Source: Diphasiastrum complanatum (lineage: Eukaryota > Streptophyta > Lycopodiopsida > Lycopodiales > Lycopodiaceae). Taken from it: DNA of 64,000 nt. Made by a program: the position numbers and the translations under genes. Positions within the stretch are counted from its first letter, which is position 1; each line of letters opens with the position of its first letter. This document shows positions 10,151 to 22,100 of this stretch, piece by piece. The notes under the pieces were generated by a model that saw nothing but the letters and a program-made list of their open reading frames with translations, was not told the DNA's origin and searched no databases. The stretch spans positions 19,117,450-19,181,449 of the forward strand of contig CM055095.1 in the NCBI GenBank assembly GCA_029204225.1, read 5' to 3'.

Positions 10151-13100
10151 GTATGTCAGGGTTTCCTATACTTTGCTCAAAGTGAGAGAGGTTTAGCTAA
10201 GCTTATCTATGTCAGGTTTAGTTGCATTTGCTTTTCTTGTACTTGTATGTCTGTTTGACTGAAATAGTGTGCTTCAAAAAGAAGGTAAACTTTGGAGGAA
10301 AGTGTTGTTTGACCTCGTCAGGAACATACGAGGCAGCTTAAAGGTTTCATCAAATAAGAGGATGCTTTCTCAGAGCTCATTATAGCTGGATTTGTGCTAA
10401 TCTTCAGATCATATTCTCCGTGGACATCTTCATGATAGTTATCAATATAACCTAGTATCAGTGTTTTATCAGAATCGATGTCTTGTTCAATCTGTACATT
10501 CTTCCCATTGTTATGATTTTACTTTTTTGAGGTTATTGATTTTCTGAAGGACACAACAGAACTTTCCATTTGTAAATCCTACCAAGTGATTGTTCTGACA
10601 TGTCGAGTATTTGAGACTGGTGCGGGAACTTCTGCGGTACTGATTGAGCTATTTTAATTACATTTTTATGCTGATAAGTTCTTTGAGCATGTTTTGGTAT
10701 ATGCTAAATATTAATCCTAGTCCTATTAAAATGTGTACACACTGTATTCTTAGAAAGGTTCTCAATGACCAAAAGCAATGTGGCATTAATTTATTGTGAT
10801 GATTTTCTCTGTAAACTTTCTGGGCAATTTATGTTGTCATCTAACAAAGGTTTACAAGACACATGACAATGTGCACCATATGGGATACTTCTACATCAAA
10901 GAAAAGCTCAGATGTCTCATAGATGAAGTCTCATTTCTGTCCCTTGCTGCACTTTGAAGAATCCATTACCGAAGGACTATGTTACTCATAAAACAGGATA
11001 CCAAGGTTCAATAATGGGTTCATAAAAGAGAGATCCCATAATCGGACCCTAATTCTCTGGCTCAAGTGTTGGGGTCCAACACGTGGTCCTTTGACCTATT
11101 AGTTAATAAATCTCCATGGTTAGCAAGGTAGTAAAAATAAAATGGAGACTTTGATTTAATATGAGTCTCCTGCATCAAAGAAGAATGTAGGATCTGACAC
11201 ATCCAAGTCTGCTGGTTATTACAACCTGTTCCCGGATAAAATCTCATAATGATGTGCATCAGAAAAGTGAAAGTCTTTTCTTAAATTTCCCCTTTAGAAA
11301 ACATTAGAGATATCATTGGCCTTCCAGAATAACATAGCAGTATACTCTTGGGAGCATCCAACCTCATAATTGTTGATCTCCACAATTCTCAGTAAGTCTG
11401 TGTCTCCCAATATGGATCACAACGATGTTGAGTATGCCCCCTTGGATTCATGAAACTTGGAATGTTGAAGAGAGCAACCAACTGGGCTGGGAGTTGAGAT
11501 TACTATGATGAATAATAGTGGTAGTTGCATGAACTAGCATAGGGTGTCTCTATTGAACATCAAAGATTGGAGCAAATAAGATTCCCATGGAATATCAAAA
11601 CATCTTCTCATTTATATCTTCCCCAATCACGTTCTTATAACAGTAGAATCATCTTCAATGATAGAAGCATTATTAGCAATCTCCATGTCAAATTGGAAAG
11701 ACTGAAATAGGGTTATCCAGATAATCTCTCAACTCAATATCAATGTATACCTCTTTTGGCGATGGATCATTGTTAACCATGACGCTTGAATCAGCATCAT
11801 AAATAGATCTTCTATTAGAAACTGTGTACATCTGGAAGTTATACCAATTCCTTAACAATGGAAGGATACCTATATCAACTTGTATGGATCCATCCTGTTG
11901 ATCAGATCGTAGCAGCGGATCCTGTTCTTGTCGATATGTTTCCTGGTCCAATTGCTGACGACAATATTGCTGATTCAGGTGAAAAACATCTTTATCATGT
12001 GGTAGATACTGGCTGTTGGATTGCTCTGAAAGATGCTGTTTACAATGTAGCTCAAGTTCTTCCAAAGACCATTTTAATGTTGCCATATGTTCTTGCATCA
12101 AGGGCATATCTATGAATTGCTGACGTTCAAAGTTGACCATCAACCCAAAAATGAAGCCGCGAATTGCTGGCCGCAATTCGGACAGTGATCCGAATTGCGA
12201 CCCCTGATTTGCGCGCTGTCCGAATCGTGACCCCTGATTTGCGATTCACTGGTAAATTTTTTTTTTGAATTATTTATTTATTTATTTAACCTTATGCCAA
12301 AAGCATCAAAGAGGTACTCTAAGGCAGTGAGGACAGACTCGTCAGCTCATACAATAGATTTGAATAAAGGCTGATGGATTCTTTGAAGCTTAGTTTCCCG
12401 TTCCGGAACAGAACGTGTTCCGGTCTGGAACCTGGCCAAATTAAAAAAAAAAATTTCAGGAAGAATTCTCGTTTCAGGATGATTCAGGAATAGGTGTGCG
12501 CGATGGTTCAGGGATAGATATGCGCGATTGTTTTCAGGAAGATTCAGGAATAGATATGTGCGATTGTTCAGGGATAGATATGCGCGATGGTTTTCAGGAA
12601 GATTCAGGAATGATTCTGACTAGATACACAGATACAACAAGATTCTCACAGGAACTCTACGCATTTCTCGCATATCAAGATGTGTCCCTCGAAAAGAAGG
12701 AAGATGCTGCCAGCAGGTGCCTTAATACCTATTTTTGTTATATTCAAGAAAAAATAACGTTCCGAAACTTATGGAACGGACGGAACGGAACGTTCCGACC
12801 CTGTTTGCTCGGAACGGGCTTCTAAGCTTTGAAGTGGCCTCAAAACAAGTTTTTTTGCACCTGCTGCTTGTATCTCCTGAACCAAGCTTCAGAACTCTGA
12901 TCTGATGCTCTTAATCACTCCAGCATAGTCCAGCCCCTGCCTACAAGAAAATTGGGAGAGGAGAGCAAGATTCTATCAATGACAAGAAATGGAGGGGGGC
13001 ACACTTCATGTGCACGATGGAGCAGCAGTTAGTGAAGGAGTTATGAGGGCTGGCTGAGCTGTCTCAGCCTAGTGGCAGGTAGTTTTTTAGGTAGATGGGC

Positions 13101-16100
13101 CCTAGACATGGTCCATTGGCCATTTGGAGGGCTAGGGCCCCAAAAAAATTTCAGATGGAAATGCCCACGTTTGAAACACGTTTCAAACGTCTATGCCCAT
13201 AGTCTATTTTTCCCATACAGCTCTTTCTAAGAGCTTGCACCTTTGTCGATTCCGACCTTGACTTAACCTTGTCCAACTTTCATGCGATAAACTCCCACTT
13301 GTATGTGATTGCCTTGCTGTACTTTTACTTGCATGTAAAAACCTCGAACTGCAACTTGATCTTCACGTTCCTTTGGTGACGATCCAACATGCATGCAAAC
13401 CCGAACCTTGACAATTTCGACCTGTTTGACAAAGCTGAACAAACCAACAAACATGCAATGGTGATGATCAAATTTTCCAACAATGAACCTGATTTTTGTA
13501 TCAAGGTGTCACAACTTGTGAATAAATACTTTCTTAACGAGCAGTTCTTCTCCAATACTAGTGATCTAGTAGCAAACAAGTCTTTGTCAAATAATCAGTT
13601 GTCTGCCTGGCAAATCCAGCAAACTAAACCTGATTGATAATCCAACAAACAGACTATAGTTTTGCAGTGTTGCCAACAAACTATATAGTTTAAAAAACAG
13701 CGAGCAACCTTCAAAAACTTTTGACGAATCCCTACAAACTCCTTGCAGTAGATAGCTACCAATCTGGCTTAGTAACTAGGAACAATTTCTAGCAAACCAG
13801 TAAACAATTTCAATTGTCCTTCAGTGAAGAATCTGAAGAATAATCTTGCTATCTACCAACGAACAATAAGCTATAACCAACGTTCAAGATCTTTCTCCAG
13901 CGACCTTTCACGCGCAGGACAATTTTTTTTTGAAAAACAAAAACAAAAAACTTCGCTTTTCTAACAACAAAGTGTGATCGCCTTCCACATGCAGTGATGC
14001 TTCAGCAATAAACTAACTCCCAATAGCTGCAACGAAGTGATCTCCTTCAACAGCTATGTTGTAGTGATCTGAGTTGAGATCTGAGGCAGACTTCGTAGTC
14101 TCCGCGTGTAGCATAGCTCCTTGTAGTACCAAATCTCCTTTCACAAAGCTGCCACCCTTGTAGATGAAAATTGAAAGTGAGAGCTGGCTAGGGACACCAC
14201 CTCCACACCTCGAAGATGGTCGAATCAATCTACATATGATGATTGATCCCATTTGTTGAGCACCTCCTTGTTCTCTCGAATTTTAAACCGAAGCACTGAT
14301 ACCAGGTTAGAAAACCGACTTGTTCATACAAGTTACCCAAGACAAGATTCCTATTGGTGTGAGACAATTGCCATACACATACATGGAAGATAACACCAAC
14401 CACAATGATGAGATGAGATGTACTCCGCACAGTGCAAATCATAGTTGCAGCGCGATTCGCGAATCGCAATTCAGAATCGCGATCAGAATCGCGATCCCGA
14501 TTCGCGATTCGGGATTTTCCCAGAATCGTGTAGAATCGAATTTTTTTTTTTTTTTTTTTTGAATTTTTTTTGTGCAATATGGGTATCAGATGAAAGCTGA
14601 TACCCATATTGTGCTCTAATCGAGGGGAGTATGATTGTGTAGTTTGCCGACTGTTTCAGGTGCAGGATGGTCCCTTTACGCTAAAGCTGCATCCCATATA
14701 AAAAAAAGAGAACACATTGGGGCATTCCTAGTGAACATAGCAGGAATCTCCCTTTCTCTGATTCTCCCTCTCTCTATCTCTCTCTGATCACGATTCACAA
14801 CAAACCGAACTAAAACCATGCTGAACAAAAACCTAGCTGAATCATTTTGAACTTTAGCCTTAAATGAAACAATTTTTGACAAAACAACCATATCTCTCTC
14901 TCTCTCTCTCTCTCTACAACCATAAATCATAAACCATAAAACCGAAGTTACTGAACTAAAACCACAAAGAACAATACGGAATCACGACAATGCTGTGAAT
15001 AGGATCATCATAATATATAATATCGGGCCACATGGCACCAAAAAGGGGTACAATGATGTTCCATGAACGTAATGAAAACTATATAACTAAGGCTCGTCAG
15101 AGTCATGGTAGGATAAATCATCCGAATCTGTGGACTGCAGATCCCATGGGTCCGCAGATGAATCGGAACTGGAGGGAGCCATATGTCGTGGTGTGGCCCT
15201 GGCTCTGCTGCGTGCTCTGGATCCCTGCTGCGTGCCCTGGCTCTGGACCACCCCCCTCTCCCTGCCTCTACCTCTGCCTCTGCCTCTGCCTCTCTCCCCT
15301 CCTCTGGCCCCCATCTGGCTGCCCCCAGCCCTGTGTCTACTCCGTCGTGCCTGTGTGTCAGGTGGCCGTAACCCTACGCCCTGGGATGGCCCTACCCACT
15401 GTGATGATGCCTGGCTGACGACTGCCTGTGATGCTCCACTCCTGTCTACAAAAAGAGTACTCAGCCCCCCCCTCCTAGAACCTCTAGGTCTCCCCCTAGG
15501 CCTACGTGCAGGAATGGCTGGCTCCTCCTCTGTCTCTGCATCAGGGTCCACCAGCAGGTCAGCCAGGTCATCCCCCTGTGCCTCCGCCCACATCTCCTCG
15601 TCCTCCTCTGTATCTCCCTCAATCCACTCCTCCTCCTCCACATAGTCTGCCCCGAGCATCTCTCCACCCTCCGAGACCTCGTCATCTCCCTCCTCAGCCC
15701 TCTCCCTCTGCCTCTCTGTCCTCCTCTTACGCCGTAAAGCCCGTGCGTCAGCCTGTGCCTGTCTGTAGAGCTCTCTATGGATCTCATCATCCATCTCCTC
15801 CTGTGTGGGTGGTGCCCGAGGAAGCAGCAGCTATCGAATCCACCAAGCAAGTGTCGGGGTCCACCTGCAACCAAAAACAATACATTGTTGTTAGGCAGGT
15901 ATTGTGCAACTCACTGCATATTTTGAAAGCAAATCAATTCATCAAAGTATACCAAGAAAAAAGGGGTGATGATGTGACTCACCTCGAGCATCTGACCCTC
16001 TCCTCGTGTGCGCCTCAGCATACGGCCGTTGGTGTTCACAAACACCAACCGCCTACACTGCTCGATGGACAACCTGTTCCTCTTCTGCGTGTGATACAAG

Positions 16101-19100
16101 GCCCAGGTGCTCCAATTCCGCTCACAAGCTCCTGCAGAACAATCCTGTGCAAGGGCTCTCTCAGCCAATCGCCTCAGGTCATTCATTGATGACGGATCGC
16201 CAACGAATGTCGGTCCATCCATCGCTCAATATCGTGCATCCATACCTGCCGCAAAACACCCATTAGCTGCATGCAAAAATTACGGCACCAGTAAATCCTA
16301 AACACATGCAAAGAGATTACAAAGACAAGTTACTTACTGCTGCCAAGCTGAGCGAATGGAACTCAACTCCCGCGTGATGGTCTCCTCCTGACGAAGCAAC
16401 CTCCCTCGTAGTGCCTCTCGCCTGGGAGGTGTCCATGTAGCATCCACGGCCGCCATCTGTGCACAAAACTCCCTGAACACCCAAGTGTCAGCAACAGCAA
16501 AGGCAATGCCGCACTCGTAAAAGAACTGGCCACACAGTCGAGTGCAACGGGCCTGCTGCTCTCTCTGCCAGCCGCATCGATCAAGGGTCTGCTGCCTGGG
16601 CCTAACCCCTCTCTGCTGTGTATATGGTGCTCGTGGTCTGGCATGCCCAACGGATGGCTGATCTGTGGGTGTGTCACTCTCTCTGGCAACATTTGCCGAA
16701 GCATGTGGTGCATCTGCTGCCGAGGAGGAGGGTCGAGAAGCACCCGCTGCTGCTGAACCAACATGCTCATCTGATAGTCCTGCTGCTACTGCGGATGGAA
16801 CTGAAGGTGCTGTACTGGGCCTTGCACCTGAACCATGCTCTGCCCGTGCTGTACTGGGCCCTGCAGCTGTACCATGCTCTGCCCGTGATGTACTGGGCCC
16901 TGCACTTGTACCATGCCCAACCCATGATGTACTACGCCCTGCAGCTATACCATGCCCTGCCCGTGATGTACTGGGCCCAATATCCATGGTAGGCCCTGCC
17001 TGTCTGCCTGTGAGCCCTCCTGCATGCCTACCTGTAGCTGCTCCTGCTGCCTGTCCCTGTCTAGAACCCTGTGATGCAGTACCGGGCCCGTACATGGTAG
17101 ACAACCTCTGCAGATCCTCATCAGAAATCCTGGGGCAATCAGATATGCCCAATGTCCGCCCATCTGGCCCTTTGACCCGCAGCAAGTGAGCCCTAACCCT
17201 GGTGAGTGATCCCGTGAAGTGACCACCGCAATGCAAGCATCTCCATTTGCGGGTGCCTGAGCCATGGTGTGTGCCCACATCCCCGTCGGTAAGCTCAACC
17301 TCGGCCCAAAGGCCTCGGTCCCGCACTGGCATCGTATCAACACGACCCTAAACCTGCAAACAACAAATAATCAGGCAAACGTTCAGTAGAAAAAAAATAC
17401 ATTGCATTGAACAACATTACCGAGCTCAAATAGAGCTCAAAATACCAGAGCATACATCAGAACGATTCCAGTTCACACATTATATCAAGTGCCAAAGAAG
17501 AACATGAGATTAGGGCGTGGGATAGAATAATTTCTGTATGAGGGATAACAGGCGACTGACGTTAGCGTCGGAGTCCGTGCAGGCATAAAGGAGTGCAGTG
17601 TGGGCCTAAACCGCGCCCCTAGCAGATGTTTGCACGATGGTCCACGCCTAAACCCTAAAAAGTATGGAATCAGGGCATGAAAATTGAAATTTGTGATACG
17701 GACGTAGACGGGCGGAACGGAGGTCATAGGAGTCTGTGCAAGCATGTGGAAATGCATTCTAGGCTCAGACATCACCTCACTCGGTTTCCAACAAGCCATT
17801 ATGTGGAAATGGCCAAAATACACAAGCATTTGGAATGTGGTGTTCAAATTTCGCTGGTCTAGAGCCAAACTACGCTCGATTTGGTTGCTTACAGCTCAAT
17901 GTCAACAATTGCAAAAAATCAAGCCTACACTTACCAAATATCGAAATTTGGTCGTTTCTCTCTCCACGAAGCTCAGACCCACCCGGCACCGTGCACACCA
18001 ACTCTCTATCGTCGAGTAGATGCCTGCCAAGTATTCACTTGCGAAGATTGGACGCCCACGGCTCTCAGAAAAGAAATTTGCCTCCTCCACTGCTGGCGTG
18101 GTTCTGTGCGCGAGGAGGCCGAAAATCGGGTTTCTGGTTTTTTTTTTTTTATGATTCTGTCCACGATTCGCTGCAACTATGGTGCAAATGAACTAGAGCG
18201 CACTACATACTTAAAGATTTTGGCATCAAGACTATGCCAATAATGAAAAAGCAACCTAAAAGCAATTGCCTAATTAATGTCTTTATTAAGGTGAAAGCAC
18301 CCAATACCTATTTATAGCAAAACCTATGCTCCAAATCAAGCACTAGAATCTTGAACTTGAGTCTAACAAAAGCCTAACTTGAATTTACTAAATATAGGTA
18401 AAGTCCCCCAGGGCTAGAGAGAAGACACAGTTGTTGGGGATGAAGGTGGAGGATAGGGGGATGAGGTTGAGTAGGAGATGGAGACTCTGCTTAAGGCAGA
18501 ATGAAAGAAAGAAAGCTTTATTAAGGTTTTTGCCTAAAGCAGAGGCAAAGACACGTGCTAATCCATTGCCCCCAGTTCCTATACCTAGAGACACGCCGAA
18601 AGGACAACACTCATGGATCTCCTCGGATTTGCAACAAGCTAGCCTATGCTAGGGAATGCCTCCTGCATTATCAAACTCATGTCACATGCTTTTACAACCT
18701 CCAAACAAATAACTACTTGGAACTACTCAAAAGGAAATTTCCATCTGTGCTTGTCCACCTTGAGATGCGTCTATTGCACTAAGGAACATGATGCGTGCGT
18801 CTATTGCACTAAGGAACCTGATGCATGCAAGAAGATGCCACAATGTTAATAATGGGCTGGCTTTGTATGTTTGTCCACCCATTTGCCATGCTCAGACACC
18901 CATGTGTAGTCCAAGAAGCAGAGGCACTGGCTCAACTCCTTTGTGAGGTACTCCACCTCCCTCCGTAGGAACGTAGTGTATAAAGCCTTCCTTGTCAGGG
19001 AGTCTCGTGATAATCACATGTTGCATTCTTGGCCATCAACTTATGAAACTGGGAGTGTTAGGCAACAATGCAAATGGGAGGTCGCCAGAGTAGAAGAACT

Positions 19101-22100
19101 TGCAAACCAACTTGGCGGCACAATCATGACGTGTTTTCTACCACATGCATGCAATGGTATGCCCCCTTGTCGTCCTTGTGCTCTAGTTCCCTGATGTGTG
19201 GCAAGCATGCATCTCTCTGCATCTACACTTGCCTATGGCTGCACAAAGCCCTCTGTCAACATGGCCATGTGTGTCGTGGCCTTGCAGAAGGTCCTGTGAA
19301 AGGGTTGGAAGTGTTAGAAGTAATAAATGATAATGTTAGTTTCCCATAGGTTACTCTGACCCAAAAGGTCGAGACTTGTGTAACCATGGGTTAGGTTTAT
19401 TATTTAGACCATGTTAAGTCAGTTTTAGTTGAGTTGGACCCAATTTTGGTCCAGTAGTAATTCGTGGGTCCAAGTAAAGTCTAATTATGTTAAGGGACCC
19501 TATCTTGACTTTTGGGGGTGCCCTATAACTAACTAGTAGTGGGTCTTGGAAGGTTCTAGAACTTAGGGTTTGGAAGAGTCTAGGCCCTTGGAAGGCCTAT
19601 TTATATGTACCCAGTGTTCATTTATAATTCATTCCCTTTCAAGCATTGCTACTACTTTCTCTCTCCTTGAGGGCGCCTAACCCTCTCCCTCTTCTTCTTC
19701 TTCCTCTTTTTCTTCTTCTTGTATATGGAGATTGAATGTTAGAAGGATCTTGGCACTTTGATTTCCTACAGGAAGCAGCCCTACCGGCTGCAGATTATCG
19801 TGAAGTACCAAATCCCACAACTATGTGTTGTGGCTCGCTATAGCTGTTGCACCTACAGATGTGAATGGGCCTATATGACCACTTTCAAGCCTACTGGTGC
19901 CGTCTCACCATAAGTCTCTAGAAGCCTAGCCCACTCCTCCTCAATATAGTCACCAGGAGATTCTAAATGATTATAAAAATCTGGAATTGAGCAATTTTTT
20001 CCCAAAAGAAGTTTTGAGTTTTTGGTTTTTTTGGAAAATATCATGTTTTAAAGGTTTAAGGCAATCAGGATGTCAGATAATATAAAATTAAATAGAGATA
20101 CAGATGGAAGTTGGGAGATACCCTTAACATATGATGATTCTAATCATCTGTCAGAAGATTCAAATCACTTTCATAACCTATAATTATGCAAATTTTCAGC
20201 AACCATATACCCTGTACCACCCAATGATACATGGGAACTAGACTTCCCACTTTGTTTTTGCACAATTTCAGTTTAAAGTCTAGAGTTGCTTTGAATCGAT
20301 TTCCGTAGGTTCAAATTGTGATTTGTTGTGACTACGCTCCTCAATGATCTGTATGTGCAAAGCAATGCCTTGTGCCCTTCCTTCCAGCCATGTAATCCCC
20401 AGTAAATGCAACCTGTCCCTCATGAGAGTACTACTGTAAGTGTGTCCTCAATAAAGGCAGCACGATGTTGGTGGCTGAAAACTAGGTTGGATGACAACAG
20501 CAGTTCCATGTTCCTAGCTCTATAATGATATTTTTCAATAACCGAAATTGTTGAAATGGATGCTTTTAACGTTTATGACAGGCAAACAAAAGAGATATTA
20601 CAAGCTACTCCAAAATTGTGTTTGCTGTTTTTTCCCTTTTCACAGCCACCAAAATACCCGTTTGATTCTCAGAATCACTTTGTTGCCATCACTGGCTTTG
20701 ATTAAGGCCCTCATTCATTGATTTTGGTCATTTGTAAACACTCCTTTAATCATCTCCCCTCTCGTGGCCAAAACTGGTAGAGTTACGGCCCTTCAAAAAA
20801 ACATTGCAGTCCATAGCACAGAATACCAGTCTTCCAAAATGAGTCTTCCAGAAGGCAGCCCCTCCCGGAACACATCCTGTGTGACTGTGTTATACTATCC
20901 AACAGTTTGATAGGGAAGTAAATTTGCAATCTTATTTAGAGGTTAAGGATGGAAAATAGCTTTCAGATGGAGTTTTTAGATGTGCTAAAGCAATTTTTAA
21001 AGTTGGTCTACAAAGAATCTTAGAAACTTTCTAATTTAGATTCTAGCTCTATGAAATAGCTACTTTCTATTGTGTGCAAAACCGAAAAGAACATAGACAT
21101 CATAATTCTATCTTATACAAGCATACTAAAGCTCCAGTGACATCTATACCTGACCAATTCTGATGATGCAACATAGCACTATTTTGAAAGCTATCTAAGG
21201 ATTAGGTGAGGCCTGCCCCCAAAAATGGGCCAAATACGGCTCCCATTTGTCAAAACCAAGACTTTATGAACTCTGTTGCTATTGAAGATAAAAGAATATT
21301 TGGCAATGTTACTCTCAATGCTATAGTAAAACAAAAGTGATGAGTCTGTTCTGAAAAATTACCATTCAGCTTACAAGTCCTGTGTTTGTATGCAAATCAT
21401 TGATGCCTTCGTCCTTATTTTGACTCGTGATACCTTTGGAAAGCTCCAATTTGAAGCAAACCTTCTCTAGTAATCAGCAACAGTTACTATAACTTCACGA
21501 TGTGGCTAATTTTCTGGAAATCACAGTCAACAGTCATTGCAAGGGCTGCAGGTATTTGAACATCTTCAGCTGGCTCCCTTTAAGCTCTTTGAGCTACCAA
21601 TGTGATGCGAATGTGGCTTGTGTATTACAGTGAGCACTTGATACTAAGAAAAATTAGTCAGTTTGTGTTTGAAGTTTAAAATTTGGCTTGCAAGTTTTCC
21701 TATGTTCGTATGCATTAATCATCGTCGTCTTCTGCCGTATTTTGACTTCCCCATGTTACTCTGGCAAAGGTCTTCCTGTTTGGAAGTTTGGAAAAATTCT
21801 GTTCTATATAATCAGCAACAGCTGCGCATGGTTCGGCTAATTATGGCTTTTGTCAGTGATTGCAACGAACAGTGACAGTCATTGCAATGGCTGTAGTTAG
21901 TTGACCATCTTTAGCTGGCTACCTTTATATTCTTGTGGCTACCGATGTGATGCAAATGTGGCTTGTGTATTGTAGTGCAAGCAGTGCTGTGCACCTTCAC
22001 CTGCAATGGCGACAACAGCTTTGCAAACTAGTTCACAGCTTCCTTATCCAGGTTGGTTTCATGTTTTACATTCCTGGACTCAGGGTATGAGAAGTTCTTC

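Larger units (their letters stand above)
14305..18368 (-). repeat. LTR split by a hAT insertion
   Basis: The LTR begins GGTTAG (TGTTAG expected) beside the primer-binding site and ends CTAACA at 18368, an inverted copy of the start. Removing the nested hAT element and one copy of its target duplication leaves about 314 bp, a normal copia LTR length. This LTR was therefore already in the intron when the hAT element inserted. No second LTR was found. Confidence 0.6.
10151..21975 (+). other. Giant intron 3 of the zinc-finger gene
   Basis: The 11,825-bp intron runs from donor GTATGT (10151) to acceptor TTGTAG (21975). From left to right it holds unannotated AT-rich DNA, an unidentified Gln-rich ORF, a MITE, an LTR with a nested hAT element, more non-coding DNA with an LTR-like block, and a tandem duplication that includes the acceptor. 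Stretches 10260-11680, 12840-14280, 18370-19300 and 19800-21360 show no gene I can support. Confidence 0.8.

Noticed and set aside
12496-12825. 110-codon frame with GIDMRD repeats
   Set aside because: It lies wholly inside the MITE and comes from its tandem units.
13168-13189. Palindrome CGTTTGAAAC-AC-GTTTCAAACG
   Set aside because: Striking, but it is short, in non-coding intron DNA and without flanking duplication, so no function or element can be supported.
15130-16189. Long plus-strand Pro/Ser/Leu-rich frames (15130-15645, 15506-16189)
   Set aside because: They are antisense shadows of the GC-rich hAT transposase gene on the minus strand and have no domain.
16618-17189. Plus-strand frames with repeated YWALHL-like units
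   Set aside because: Antisense of the GPSTSRAEHG repeats in the hAT linker.
18431-18849. Several 60-75 codon frames in intron 3
   Set aside because: They overlap in different phases, show no domain, and one is built on a 30-bp tandem duplication (18767-18826).
22028-22095. A possible small intron in exon 3 of the zinc-finger gene (GTTGGT..CTCAG)
   Set aside because: The sequence reads through in frame without it, and removing it would put the next exon out of phase.
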